Part shown: piece after piece, positions 29,089-38,243 of the stretch | Position numbering within the stretch: position 1 is the first letter of the stretch | Layout: each line of letters opens with the position of its first letter | Assembly (NCBI RefSeq): GCF_018607995.1 | Contig: NZ_JABBAL010000023.1 | Span: 310,001 to 374,000 of the forward strand | Source of the DNA: Planktotalea sp. | Lineage (GTDB): Bacteria; Pseudomonadota; Alphaproteobacteria; Rhodobacterales; Rhodobacteraceae | Reading direction: 5' to 3' | DNA: 64,000 nucleotides | Translations under genes and position numbers: made by a program | Notes under the pieces: generated by a model | Told to the model about the DNA's origin: nothing | Seen by the model: only the letters and a program-made list of their open reading frames with translations | Databases searched by the model: none

Positions 29089-30075
29089 TTACAACATGCC
29101 CGGCACAACCTGATCCGGCGGGCGATGCCCATCCGCAAATGTCTTAATATTAATGATAACTTTCTCGCCCATTTCCAAGCGACCTTCCTGCGTGGCCGAT
29201 CCCATATGCGGCAACAGAACAACGTTCGGCAAGCCTTGCAAATGCGGGTTCACTTCCGATCCATGCTCATAGACATCAAGACCCGCGCCCGCAATTTCGC
29301 CCGCTTTCACCATCCGCGTCATCGCGTTTTCGTCAATCACTTCACCGCGCGAGGTGTTCACCAAAACCGCGCTTGGCTTCATCAACTTAAGGCGACGCGC
29401 ATTGAGCAAATGGAAAGTCGTAGGAGTATGAGGGCAATTCACAGAAATCACGTCCATACGCGCGACCATCTGATCAAGGCTCTCCCAATAGGTCGCCTCC
29501 AAGCTGTCTTCGACCTCAGCGCGCAAACGGCGACGATTATGATAATGAATTTGCATCCCGAACGCACGCGCACGCTGAGCCACCGCTTGCCCGATACGAC
29601 CCATGCCTAAGATCCCTAGGCGACGTCCACCGACGCGACCACCGAGCAATGCAGTTGGGGCCCAGCCTTCCCACGCACCGGATTGCATCACGTTGAGCCC
29701 CTCTGGGATACGCCGCGTCACCGCCAGCAAAAGCGCCATCGTCATGTCAGCCGTATCATCCGTCAAAACGCCCGGCGTGTTGGATACGAGCACACCTCTT
29801 TGGCGCGCAGTCGCAACATCAATGTGATCAACCCCGGCACCATAGTTCGCGATCAACTTCAAACGCGGCCCAGCCTGCGCCAGCAAACCCGCATCGATTT
29901 CGTCCGTTACTGTCGGCACCAGAATATCGGCGATTTTCATCGCATCCGCCAATTCAGCGCGCGTCATTGGCGTGTCATCATCGCGTAATGTCACATCAAA
30001 CAGCTCTTTGATCCGCGTTTCCACTGCATCGGGTAGGCGTCGCGTCACGACAACACTCAAGCGTTCTGATGGCAT
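29089..30075 (-). CDS. D-2-hydroxyacid dehydrogenase (glyoxylate/hydroxypyruvate reductase type)
   Basis: 328 residues from the ATG at 30075, which has AAGGAG 6 bases upstream. NAD(P)-binding GILGMGRIGQAVAQRA, the substrate arginine in VNTSRGEVIDE, and the catalytic glutamate/histidine pair (AGLDVYEHGSEVNP and LLPHMGSAT) are present. Such enzymes reduce glyoxylate or hydroxypyruvate, but specificity cannot be read. Basic residues after the second beta strand (HNRRRL) favour NADPH. It is followed by ggt. Confidence 0.93.
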   Translation of the reverse strand: MPSERLSVVVTRRLPDAVETRIKELFDVTLRDDDTPMTRAELADAMKIADILVPTVTDEIDAGLLAQAGPRLKLIANYGAGVDHIDVATARQRGVLVSNTPGVLTDDTADMTMALLLAVTRRIPEGLNVMQSGAWEGWAPTALLGGRVGGRRLGILGMGRIGQAVAQRARAFGMQIHYHNRRRLRAEVEDSLEATYWESLDQMVARMDVISVNCPHTPTTFHLLNARRLKLMKPSAVLVNTSRGEVIDENAMTRMVKAGEIAGAGLDVYEHGSEVNPHLQGLPNVVLLPHMGSATQEGRLEMGEKVIINIKTFADGHRPPDQVVPGML

Positions 30076-30191
30076 CTTGCACTCCTTGCGTCTTTTCAAG
30101 CGATCCGTAGAGGTGCAGAGTGCCTAAAAGCGTCGGTCGCCACAAGAACTTAGACGCAATAATATTACGCAGTGAAAACACGGGCTCAGAA

Positions 30192-30689
30192 ATGAAACCA
30201 ATTGCAACGCTTTTGCGGGCTGGCCTACTTGCCCTCGTCGCCACGACTGCCAGCGCGTCAGAGCGCGGTGCAGTGACCAATCTGCCCCTGCCGCGCTTCG
30301 TCTCCCTCAAGGCGAGCGAAGGCAACGTACGCCGTGGGCCCTCACTGACCCATCGCATTGATTGGGTGTTTAAACGTCGCGATATGCCCCTCGAAATCAC
30401 CGCGGAACACGGTCATTGGCGCCGTGTGCGAGACCGTGATGGTGTGGGCGGCTGGGTGCACTATTCCCTACTCTCGGGCACACGTTATGTGCTAATCGAA
30501 CGAGATATGCTCGCGCTTTATCAACGCGCAGATCCGGCTACACCTGTGGTGGCGCGCCTAGAACTCGGTGTCATTGCGCGCCTTGGCAAATGTGGCCCCG
30601 AATGGTGCCGCTTGTCATCATCCGGCTACAAAGGCTGGGCCCCGAAACAATCCCTGTGGGGCGTTCAACCCGAAGAGCTTCGCGACTAA
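30192..30689 (+). CDS. Exported SH3-like (SH3b) domain protein
   Basis: 165 residues from the ATG at 30192, with signal peptide MKPIATLLRAGLLALVATTASA. ASEGNVRRGPSLTHRIDWVF and WRRVRDRDGVGGWVHYSLL form an SH3b-type domain, and the C-terminal part (GKCGPEWCRLSSSGYKGWAP) reads as a second one with a paired cysteine. Such proteins bind cell-wall or periplasmic ligands. It is divergent from the 2-hydroxyacid dehydrogenase (116 bases apart) and convergent with the extensin-like gene. Confidence 0.88.
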   Translation: MKPIATLLRAGLLALVATTASASERGAVTNLPLPRFVSLKASEGNVRRGPSLTHRIDWVFKRRDMPLEITAEHGHWRRVRDRDGVGGWVHYSLLSGTRYVLIERDMLALYQRADPATPVVARLELGVIARLGKCGPEWCRLSSSGYKGWAPKQSLWGVQPEELRD

Positions 30690-30703
30690 CACTCTGCTCT
30701 TCC

Positions 30704-30735
30704 TATTTCCAAAATATCTTGGGGGGGGGCTGGGT
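30704..30735. repeat. Intergenic CCAAAATATCTTGG motif with a nine-G run
   Basis: In the 95-base gap between two convergent genes, CCAAAATATCTTGG is followed by an uninterrupted run of nine G (30721-30729). This resembles a common 3' intergenic element of Rhodobacterales that I know from memory. The G9 run is seen directly and is a slippage-prone site. Confidence 0.45.
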
Positions 30736-30784
30736 TACTAGTCCTCCTGCCTTTCGGATTGGCAAAGCCAATTCGAAACAAGAC

Positions 30785-31663
30785 TTATCGACAATAACTT
30801 CCAGAGCGATGACGCGCCGTGTCAAAATGGAAATGATCCTGATGGTAGCGATCCGCATTCGGTCCCAAAACCGTGCCAAACGGGCCACAAGCCGCCTTGT
30901 GCATCCGCTTCAAAGCTGGCCCATTCTTCGTAGAGCGCCATCCCTTCAGCACGGTAATCACTTCATCATTCTTTAGCTTGATCCCGGACACATCAATCGC
31001 GCGGCCCTTACCGTGCTCTGAAATCTTCGCACTCTTTTTGTTGTTGCGCGTGCGGCACGCGTAATGCGCGGCGACCCGCAAGGACTTCACACCGCCACCA
31101 CGATTGCCCAGCGCACGCTTAACACCCTTTTCAACCCACTTTTTCAAGGCCTTTGCAGTCCCGCAATCCATGATCGAGGATTGGCTCAAAACCACACCCG
31201 ACACGGATCGCACCTTCACTGCATTTTTCACGCCACAACCACGAATACGGCCAGGCACAGCACCAACCACATCCCCTTGAATGGCAGGATCACCACACAC
31301 GGCCCCCTTCGCGCGGGCGCGCTTGGCTTTGCGGCGCTCTCCCATAACCTTTTCTGCCAAACCCTTGGGCCGCGTCACGGGATACAAAGAATTCGGCAAA
31401 CTCACCGCCGCAGAGGCCAGATTAATCTGCACGTCACGCCCCATCGCCTCTTCCTGCTCGGACACTGGCCGTAACTTGGGCCGATGCGGGAGCGCTGCTT
31501 TCAAAGACTCCAATGCTTTGACAGAAGGGCGCAATTTAGGCCGCGTCAAAACCGGGGCGGCCACTTCACCCCGCGCCAAAGGACGCATCGTTGCATCGGG
31601 TGCAATCGCGGCCGCAGGCAGAGCCAAACACCCGACAAACAGCACAGCAATCGATCGCTTCAT
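30785..31663 (-). CDS. Extensin family protein (exported)
   Basis: 292 residues: signal peptide ([21 protein letters not shown]), a proline/lysine-rich stretch with repeated PKLRP, then the extensin-like C-terminal domain. In that domain HYACRTRNNKKSAKISEHGKG, AIDVSG and HQDHFHFDT are the conserved blocks, with the histidines and aspartate arranged like zinc peptidases of the LAS type. A role in peptidoglycan trimming is often proposed but not proven. The start overlaps the tyrA stop by 4 bases (ATGA), making it the third gene of hisC-tyrA-extensin. Confidence 0.88.
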   Translation of the reverse strand: MKRSIAVLFVGCLALPAAAIAPDATMRPLARGEVAAPVLTRPKLRPSVKALESLKAALPHRPKLRPVSEQEEAMGRDVQINLASAAVSLPNSLYPVTRPKGLAEKVMGERRKAKRARAKGAVCGDPAIQGDVVGAVPGRIRGCGVKNAVKVRSVSGVVLSQSSIMDCGTAKALKKWVEKGVKRALGNRGGGVKSLRVAAHYACRTRNNKKSAKISEHGKGRAIDVSGIKLKNDEVITVLKGWRSTKNGPALKRMHKAACGPFGTVLGPNADRYHQDHFHFDTARHRSGSYCR

Positions 31664-32574
31664 GACTTCGATCGTCCAAAATTCGGGGCATCTGTATCTT
31701 GCCCGGCCTCAACAATACCGCGCCGGATCGCGCGCGTGCGGGTGAAATAGTCATGCAACATATCACCATCCTCCGTGCGGATTGCGCGTTGCAATGCAAA
31801 GAGCTCTTCCGTGAAGCGCCCCAAAATTTCCAACGTGGCGTCTTTGTTGTTTAAGAACACATCGCGCCACATGGTAGGGTCGGACGCTGCGATGCGGGTA
31901 AAGTCGCGAAAACCCGCCGCCGAATAGTTGATGACTTCGCTATCCGTCACGCGGCTGAGGTCATCCGCAACCCCGACCATTGTGTAAGCGATCAAATGTG
32001 GCGCATGGGAGGTCACGGCCAATACCAGATCATGATGATCCGCATCCATACGCGCGGTCTTAGATCCCATCGCTTGCCAAAGCGTCTCAATACGATCAAC
32101 GGCGTTTGCGTTGTTTCCCTCAACAGGAACAATTAGAAACCAACGATCTTCAAAAAGCTCCGCGAAGCCAGAACGCGGGCCAGAATGCTCCGTCCCTGCA
32201 AGCGGATGCGAAGGGACAAAATGAACGCCTTCGGGAATATGTGGCGCGACGGCATCGACGATAGCACGCTTCACCGACCCAACGTCCGTGACAGTCGCAC
32301 CCTGCTTCAAAGCTGGCGCAATCTCACGCGCCACACTATCCATTGCCCCTACAGGCACGCACAAAATAACAAGATCGGCACCCTCAACAGCCTCTACGGC
32401 GGTGTCATAAATACGATCGCACAGACCTATCTCACGCGCCGTCTCCCGCGTCTCGCTTGAGCGCGCGTAGCCCACGACTTCGCCTGCCAAACCATCACGT
32501 CTCATCGCCCAAAACAAAGAAGACGCAATCAAGCCAAGCCCTATCAACGCGACACGCTCATATAGCTGGCTCAT
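31660..32574 (-). CDS. tyrA: Prephenate/arogenate dehydrogenase
   Basis: Oxidative decarboxylation step of tyrosine synthesis. 304 residues with the NAD-binding start [20 protein letters not shown] and the family block [38 protein letters not shown] is the helical dimer region. Lengths near 300 fit a monofunctional enzyme without chorismate mutase or ACT domains. It overlaps hisC upstream by 4 bases and the extensin-like gene downstream by 4. Confidence 0.94.
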   Translation of the reverse strand: MSQLYERVALIGLGLIASSLFWAMRRDGLAGEVVGYARSSETRETAREIGLCDRIYDTAVEAVEGADLVILCVPVGAMDSVAREIAPALKQGATVTDVGSVKRAIVDAVAPHIPEGVHFVPSHPLAGTEHSGPRSGFAELFEDRWFLIVPVEGNNANAVDRIETLWQAMGSKTARMDADHHDLVLAVTSHAPHLIAYTMVGVADDLSRVTDSEVINYSAAGFRDFTRIAASDPTMWRDVFLNNKDATLEILGRFTEELFALQRAIRTEDGDMLHDYFTRTRAIRRGIVEAGQDTDAPNFGRSKS

Positions 32575-33656
32575 CGAGCACCGCCTTTAAACTGCCCCAC
32601 CGCATGAGCCACTTGGCGACACGAGGCTTCATCCCCAACCGTTATGCGCAATGCATTTGGCAGTTTATAGCCCTTAACACGACGCACAATCAGACCCTGA
32701 CTTTGCAAGTATGTGTCACAGGTTTCCGCTTCTTCCTCACTGCCAAATCGCGCGAGTATGAAGTTCGCTAGGCTCACATCAGACGGGACCCCATGTGCGG
32801 CCAACGCATGTGCCAGCCAGTCGCGCCATTTCGCATTCGCTTCACGGCATTGCGTCACATAGACTTGATCTTGCACGGCGGCCAAAGCCGCGCGCAAAGC
32901 TGCATCATTCACATTAAACGGCCCACGCACGCGGTTCAGCACATCAATGATCGCTTTCGGAGCATAACCCCAGCCGACACGCAGTGCACCAAGGCCGTAA
33001 ATCTTAGAGAACGTCCGCGTCATCACAACATTTTCACGTGCCTCAACCAAGGCCGCGCCACCATCATAACCCTCAACATATTCCGCATAAGCCCCATCCA
33101 GAACGAGGATCGCTTGTTCGGGGATACCCGCGGCCAAACGCTCGATCTCGGAAAGAGCAATCATAGTGCCTGTGGGATTGTTGGGATTGGCGATAAACAC
33201 GAGCTTCGTCTTTTTCGTGCAAGCCGCAAGGATCGCATCCACATCCGTGATGCGACTTTGTTCTTTCACTTCAACAGGCTTTCCACCCGCAGCACGCGCA
33301 GAAATCGCGTACATCGCAAAGCCGTGTTCTGTGTGGATGACCTCGTCACCTTTGCCACAATAACACTGGCACAGAAACGCTATGATCTCGTCAGAACCGG
33401 CACCACAAATGATCCGCTCTGCATCCAGATCATGGACCTCGGCAATCGCATTGCGCAATTCGGCATGATCCGCAGACGGATATCGATGCAAAGAGCGTGC
33501 ACCCGCCTCATAGGCTTTCACAGCCGTAGGGGACGGTCCAAACGGGTTCTCATTAGAGGACAGCTTAACCACATTGCTCACCCCCTCCACATGCGCAGCG
33601 CCGCCCTGATAGAGCGGCATGTCCATAATGCCTGCGCGGGGTTTGATCTTGCTCAT
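32571..33656 (-). CDS. hisC: Histidinol-phosphate aminotransferase (may also act on aromatic amino acids)
   Basis: PLP-dependent fold-type I aminotransferase of 361 residues. The PLP lysine is K218 in [15 protein letters not shown], and NPNNPTGT (157-164) binds the cofactor phosphate region. [16 protein letters not shown] is a typical HisC N terminus. It begins the hisC-tyrA-extensin operon, an arrangement that suggests it also supplies the aromatic transamination step; that is inference. Other his genes here (hisS, hisZ, hisG) are about 22 kb away. Confidence 0.93.
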   Translation of the reverse strand: MSKIKPRAGIMDMPLYQGGAAHVEGVSNVVKLSSNENPFGPSPTAVKAYEAGARSLHRYPSADHAELRNAIAEVHDLDAERIICGAGSDEIIAFLCQCYCGKGDEVIHTEHGFAMYAISARAAGGKPVEVKEQSRITDVDAILAACTKKTKLVFIANPNNPTGTMIALSEIERLAAGIPEQAILVLDGAYAEYVEGYDGGAALVEARENVVMTRTFSKIYGLGALRVGWGYAPKAIIDVLNRVRGPFNVNDAALRAALAAVQDQVYVTQCREANAKWRDWLAHALAAHGVPSDVSLANFILARFGSEEEAETCDTYLQSQGLIVRRVKGYKLPNALRITVGDEASCRQVAHAVGQFKGGAR

Positions 33657-34371
33657 AAGCGGTCTCCTTATGGGCGTTTTATCTTTGCAGGGACGGGAAG
33701 GCTAGCATGAAAGGTGGCTGTGCTCGCCTCAATTGCTAAGATCGCCAGACACAGCAATTCTTTACAGAGCAGATCTGCGCACGTACGTCCGCCTCGAGCC
33801 CAAACCGACCGATATGTTGTTGCTGAGTTGGCATTGTCACAAGCCGCGCTTTTCCGAAAGAACGTTGGCAACTTCTTCCGAGATATCCAGACGCAGTAGA
33901 TACTTACCAGAAGCAAAAATAAAATTCGGTGTGTCGATATTTACAATGGAAAGAGTTTGCCGAAGATGAGTTCCTGATATTGGAATGTAATCAGAGTTCT
34001 CGCCTGAAAATTTGTTAAACATTCTGCCACCAAACCAATGACTTCGTCGGCTTACAGCCTTAGCTATTTGGTTGCGGAAATGCAGTATTTGAAGAAGACC
34101 TTCGATGCCGTGTGGGAATAAATCTGCCGCGTTACTTGCAGCGGAAAAGACTGAGCTCAGCCCTGCCGTGGCAGCCTGAGATGTGCCGTCTTGGGTTGGA
34201 GAAGGTCCCTCTAATATTTTCAAGATTGGCTTGCTCATTGAATAAGAAATGCCCAGCAATGGTACCTGCTCAACGGGGACTTCCTCCGCTTAGCGGTCAT
34301 CAAAAAGAGGCTCTGACAATGATTGCGGCAGCACATATGCAAAGCCGCATCCAAAATACCCCCCCAAACGC
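33657..34371. other. Stretch of about 700 bases without a confident gene
   Basis: Between the hisC start and the rpsD terminator there is no well-supported gene. The first 200 bases are the hisC upstream region. The rest is visibly richer in A and T than its neighbours and contains one doubtful - strand frame (33837-34238). I see no tRNA cloverleaf, transposase fragment or inverted terminal repeat. It could be decayed foreign DNA. Confidence 0.5.
33837..34238 (-). CDS. Doubtful hypothetical ORF (133 aa)
   Basis: A frame of 133 codons from the ATG at 34238 (MSKPILKILEGPSPTQDG), extendable to 34259. No ribosome-binding site stands out and no family is recognised. The composition is unlike neighbouring genes, with more A/T-rich codons. 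The product would be soluble. It may be a real orphan gene, a remnant, or chance. Confidence 0.3.
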   Translation of the reverse strand: MSKPILKILEGPSPTQDGTSQAATAGLSSVFSAASNAADLFPHGIEGLLQILHFRNQIAKAVSRRSHWFGGRMFNKFSGENSDYIPISGTHLRQTLSIVNIDTPNFIFASGKYLLRLDISEEVANVLSEKRGL

Positions 34372-34396
34372 AAAAGGCCCGCAACATGTGCGGGCC
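34372..34396 (-). terminator. Rho-independent terminator of rpsD
   Basis: On the - strand GGCCCGCA-CATGT-TGCGGGCC, a perfect 8-pair stem (34376-34383 with 34389-34396), is followed by TTTT. It lies 25 bases after the rpsD stop. Confidence 0.92.
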
Positions 34397-34420
34397 TCCC
34401 TAATTCTATCGCGAAGAACC

Positions 34421-35041
34421 TTAGTTCTGTGCGTAATATTCGATGACGAGATTTGGTTCCATCAGCACCGGATAAGGTACATCGGACAAACCTGGTGTGC
34501 GTGTGAATGTCGCCGTTAGCTTGGAGTGATCAACTTCCATGTAGTCAGGCACGTCACGCTCTGGAAGCTGAACCGCTTCAAGGATCGCAGCCATCTGCTT
34601 GGAACGATCGCGAACCTCTACAACGTCGCCTTCTTTGACGCGGTAGGATGCGATGTTCACTTTCTTGCCGTTCACACGGACGTGGCCGTGGTTCACGAAC
34701 TGGCGTGCAGCGAAAATTGTTGGAACGAACTTCGCACGGTACACAACCGCGTCGAGACGGCGCTCCAGCAAGCCAACCAGGTTCTCGCCCGTATCGCCTT
34801 TAACACGATCCGCTTCTTTAAAGATTTTCTTGAACTGCTTCTCGGTCAAATCGCCGTAGTAGCCTTTCAATTTCTGCTTTGCACGCAGCTGAAGACCAAA
34901 GTCGGATACTTTGGCTTTACGACGCTGACCGTGCTGGCCGGGGCCATATTCACGACGATTCACTGGGGACTTCGGACGACCCCAGATGTTTTCGCCCATA
35001 CGGCGGTCAATTTTATATTTGGCAGATGTACGCTTAGTCAC
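34421..35041 (-). CDS. rpsD: 30S ribosomal protein S4
   Basis: Primary rRNA-binding protein of the small subunit, 206 residues from the GTG at 35041, the length usual in alphaproteobacteria. [20 protein letters not shown] and [18 protein letters not shown] are the N-terminal blocks; the S4 RNA-binding domain lies around [27 protein letters not shown]-type purine stretch is upstream of the GTG. The open frame to 35092 adds 17 unrelated residues. It is monocistronic with its own terminator, apart from the usual alpha operon, which is common in this class. Confidence 0.98.
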   Translation of the reverse strand: MTKRTSAKYKIDRRMGENIWGRPKSPVNRREYGPGQHGQRRKAKVSDFGLQLRAKQKLKGYYGDLTEKQFKKIFKEADRVKGDTGENLVGLLERRLDAVVYRAKFVPTIFAARQFVNHGHVRVNGKKVNIASYRVKEGDVVEVRDRSKQMAAILEAVQLPERDVPDYMEVDHSKLTATFTRTPGLSDVPYPVLMEPNLVIEYYAQN

Positions 35042-35208
35042 AATCTGGATCCTTTCAAGTTTCAATTTTGAAAGGTGCTGTCCTTTGAACAATCCTGCAC
35101 GTGAAGTAAAAGCAGAACGGTCCCGACAGGCATCCCCTTACGAGGGCCACCAACACCAATAACGGCGCGCATATAGAGGGGGTATGGACGAGTCAACAGC
35201 CCTGAGGG

Positions 35209-35781
35209 CTAGCGCACCAGCTTTTTACAGGCCGCGTGCCGTGGACACGTCACAAGATGGTCATTGATCATGCCAACCGCCTGCATGAAGGCATAAACGA
35301 TTGTAGGGCCACAGAACTTGAACCCGCGTTTCTTAAGGTCTTTAGACACCTGCGTAGAGAGATTGGTAAAGGCGGGCACCTCTGCCAAGGTGGTCCATTC
35401 ATTCTGAATCGGACTGCCCCCAACATAGTCCCAAAGATAGCGATCAAAGCCTTGCTCTTGCTCGATGCTTTGCCACACGCGCGCGTTGGTGATGGTGGCC
35501 GCTATCTTGCCGTGATGGCGGATAATCCCAGGATTTTGCAGTAAACGCTCGATATCTGCGTCGCCCCAACCTGCTACAATATTAGGATCGAAACCTGCGA
35601 ACGCTTCGCGAAAATTCTCGCGCTTCTTGAGGATCGTTATCCAACTAAGACCCGCTTGAAACCCATCCAAGATTAGCTTCTCCCAAAGCGCGCGGCTGTC
35701 ATATTCAGGCACACCCCAATCTGTGTCATGGTAATGAATGTAAATTTCTTCTGAATCCGCCCAGCCGCAAATTTCGCTCAT
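35209..35781 (-). CDS. tag: DNA-3-methyladenine glycosylase I
   Basis: Base-excision repair enzyme that removes 3-methyladenine. 190 residues from the ATG at 35781 (MSEICGWADSEE), preferred over 35787 because the GAGGG stretch is then well spaced. The zinc ligands expected in Tag, the early cysteine in ICGW and the late HLVTCPRHAAC, are present, as is YHDTDWGVPEYDSRALWEKL and the catalytic-pocket segment FQAGLSWITILKKRENFR. Single gene between rpsD and the EAL gene. Confidence 0.94.
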   Translation of the reverse strand: MSEICGWADSEEIYIHYHDTDWGVPEYDSRALWEKLILDGFQAGLSWITILKKRENFREAFAGFDPNIVAGWGDADIERLLQNPGIIRHHGKIAATITNARVWQSIEQEQGFDRYLWDYVGGSPIQNEWTTLAEVPAFTNLSTQVSKDLKKRGFKFCGPTIVYAFMQAVGMINDHLVTCPRHAACKKLVR

Positions 35782-35899
35782 CACCATACCCTCAATCTTG
35801 ATTCATCTAATGTTCTAATAAACTTGGAACAAAATAGGAATGTTAAACTACTGGTAAGAGATTCGAGCCTATCAGTCGTCGAACCCAAGGAGAGCGGCC

Positions 35900-36736
35900 A
35901 TGGCGTCTGAGCGCAAACGCAACAGGATTGATCCTCAGAGCAATGGCGATCCGCTTTCAGCGGCGGTGAGCCAGCGTGATCGCTCGGCTTTGGATATGGT
36001 GCGTACTGCATTGGACCATAAGCAGGTTATGCTGGCTTATCAGCCTGTCATGGCTTCAACGGGTGGTGTAGCGTTTTACGACGGCCTCATTCGCGTGCTG
36101 GATGAAACTGGACGTATCATCCCTGCGCGCGAATTTATTAACGTTATTGAAGAAACCGAAATGGGACGCATCATCGATTGCCTTGCCCTTGAAAAGGGTA
36201 TGCGCGCGCTGAGCAAAAATCCAACGCTTCGCCTGTCTGTTAACATGTCTGCTCGCTCCATCGGCTACGGGCGCTGGAAAAAGGTGCTAGAACGTAATTT
36301 GCGCACGGACCCCACATTGGACGAACGCTTGATCATGGAGATAACCGAAACATCCGCCATGCTTGTACCGGAGCTGGTGATCTCCTTCATGGCAGAACTG
36401 CAAGAACGCGGCGTTTGCTTTGCGCTTAATGACTTTGGGGCTGGCTACACCTCGTTCAGGTATTTGCGCGACTTCTACTTTGATATGATCAAGATTGATG
36501 GCCAGTTTATCCGTGGCATTTCGAATGATCCAGACAACCAAGTGCTTGTGCAGGCGCTTGTCTCGGTTGCTCAGCATTTTGACATGTTCACTGTCGCAGA
36601 ATTTGTCGAGAACGTGCAGGACGCGGAATTTCTGGCCCAGAACGGGATCGACTGCTTGCAAGGGTATTACTTCGGTGCACCCACAGTGCGCCCCCCTTGG
36701 GGCGAAACGAACAACGGCTTGCAAGCCAGAGCCTGA
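35900..36736 (+). CDS. EAL domain protein with altered catalytic motifs
   Basis: 278 residues, soluble, nearly all one EAL (c-di-GMP phosphodiesterase) domain. The first signature is DGL (61-63) instead of EAL, and the DDFG loop is NDFG (177-180). Other residues are kept: N115 (NMSA), E147 in EITET, K198/D200 in KIDGQF, E234 in EFVEN and Q254 in QGYYFG. The loss of the first glutamate and of one loop aspartate may lower or abolish hydrolysis, so it may serve as a c-di-GMP sensor or protein-binding domain. AAGGAGAG precedes the ATG. No GGDEF or sensor domain is fused. Confidence 0.88.
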   Translation: MASERKRNRIDPQSNGDPLSAAVSQRDRSALDMVRTALDHKQVMLAYQPVMASTGGVAFYDGLIRVLDETGRIIPAREFINVIEETEMGRIIDCLALEKGMRALSKNPTLRLSVNMSARSIGYGRWKKVLERNLRTDPTLDERLIMEITETSAMLVPELVISFMAELQERGVCFALNDFGAGYTSFRYLRDFYFDMIKIDGQFIRGISNDPDNQVLVQALVSVAQHFDMFTVAEFVENVQDAEFLAQNGIDCLQGYYFGAPTVRPPWGETNNGLQARA

Positions 36737-36936
36737 TCTCGCGCGAGCCATGCACCCCATGCAACCCAGTCCCGATATCTTTGACTGAGACACCCTGTCC
36801 GTTTACAGATAATGCCCGCTCACGCTATTGACCTAACGGAATGCTGACCTGAGCAGAATCGCGCACCATCTCCACATGGGGTTGCGCGCAATTTATGCTA
36901 AGCTGGCCTCACCACGTCTGAGCACAAAGGGATCAA

Positions 36937-38112
36937 ATGACAAATATCGTAATCGCATCCGCCGCCCGTACTGCCGTTGGCAGCTTTACGGGATCTTTCG
37001 CTAACACGCCTGCACATGATCTTGGTGCCACAATGCTGAAAGGCCTTGTCGAGCGCGCGGGCATCGATGCCGCTGACGTATCTGAGACAATCCTCGGCCA
37101 AGTCCTGACAGCCGGTCAGGGTCAAAACCCTGCGCGTCAAGCACATGTGAACGCGGGTCTACCAATCGAATCTTCCGCTTGGTCCATTAACCAGGTTTGC
37201 GGCTCCGGCCTTCGTGCCATTGCACTCGCCGCACAACACATTCAACTTGGAGATGCGTCTATTGTCGCTGCAGGCGGTCAAGAGAACATGTCCCTTAGCC
37301 CCCATGTTGCGCATCTGCGCGCGGGTCACAAAATGGGTGATATGAAGTACATCGATAGCATGATTCGCGACGGTCTTTGGGATGCCTTCAACGGTTATCA
37401 CATGGGTCAAACCGCTGAAAACGTTGCTGAGCAATGGCAGATCAGCCGCGACATGCAGGATGCATTCGCTGTCGCGTCCCAAAACAAAGCAGAAGCGGCT
37501 CAGAATGCGGGCAAGTTCGCTGACGAAATCGTTCCTTTCGTGGTTAAGACGCGCAAGGGCGACATCATCGTCGATCAAGACGAATACATCCGTCACGGCG
37601 CAAACCTTGAGGCCATGGCGAAGATGCGGCCTGCGTTTATCAAAGATGGCTCTGTCACTGCAGCAAACGCATCCGGCTTGAACGATGGCGCAGCTGGCGC
37701 ACTTTTGATGACGGCTGAGGAAGCAGATAAGCGCGGCATCGAGCCACTCGCACGCATCGCATCTTACGCGACTGCGGGTTTAGACCCATCCATCATGGGC
37801 GTTGGCCCGATCCACGCGTCCCGCAAAGCGCTGGAAAAAGCTGGCTGGAAGGCCGAGGAACTCGACCTTGTCGAAGCGAACGAAGCGTTTGCAGCGCAGG
37901 CATGTGCAGTGAACAAAGACATGGGCTGGAACCCCGAAGTCGTTAACGTCAACGGCGGTGCAATCGCGATTGGTCACCCAATCGGCGCATCCGGAGCGCG
38001 TATTCTCAACACGCTCCTATTCGAAATGAAGCGCCGGGACGCGAAGAAAGGTCTCGCAACGCTTTGCATCGGTGGCGGCATGGGCGTCGCTATGTGCCTC
38101 GAGCGCTTATAA
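36937..38112 (+). CDS. phaA: Acetyl-CoA C-acetyltransferase
   Basis: Condenses two acetyl-CoA to acetoacetyl-CoA, first step of polyhydroxybutyrate synthesis, or the reverse. 391 residues with thiolase residues C88 ([10 protein letters not shown]), H347 ([10 protein letters not shown]) and C377 (CIGGGMG). AAGGGA precedes the ATG. phaB follows after 131 bases, which supports a polymer role over beta-oxidation. A perfect hairpin lies between the two. Confidence 0.96.
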   Translation: MTNIVIASAARTAVGSFTGSFANTPAHDLGATMLKGLVERAGIDAADVSETILGQVLTAGQGQNPARQAHVNAGLPIESSAWSINQVCGSGLRAIALAAQHIQLGDASIVAAGGQENMSLSPHVAHLRAGHKMGDMKYIDSMIRDGLWDAFNGYHMGQTAENVAEQWQISRDMQDAFAVASQNKAEAAQNAGKFADEIVPFVVKTRKGDIIVDQDEYIRHGANLEAMAKMRPAFIKDGSVTAANASGLNDGAAGALLMTAEEADKRGIEPLARIASYATAGLDPSIMGVGPIHASRKALEKAGWKAEELDLVEANEAFAAQACAVNKDMGWNPEVVNVNGGAIAIGHPIGASGARILNTLLFEMKRRDAKKGLATLCIGGGMGVAMCLERL

Positions 38113-38116
38113 ATTT

Positions 38117-38152
38117 GGAGGTGAAGGGCGCAACGCAGTGCCCTTCACCTCC
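38117..38152 (+). promoter_or_regulatory. Perfect 13-bp inverted repeat between phaA and phaB
   Basis: GGAGGTGAAGGGC (38117-38129) pairs fully with GCCCTTCACCTCC (38140-38152) around a 10-base loop, 4 bases after the phaA stop. There is no T run after it, so it is not a classic terminator. It may protect the phaA 3' end or reduce read-through into phaB. Confidence 0.7.
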
Positions 38153-38243
38153 AACCCACATTTCTTCACGAAACATTATTGCTAAAACTGAATGTCGTTG
38201 GGTAACAAGATTACCGACGCAAATATGAATTGGAGACTACATC

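Noticed and set aside
32793..33710. 305-codon + strand open frame opposite hisC
   Set aside because: Antisense shadow; hisC on the - strand has the PLP lysine and operon overlaps.
34112..34519. 135-codon + strand open frame over the rpsD 3' end
   Set aside because: It runs through the rpsD terminator and the rpsD coding end in antisense and has no recognisable content.
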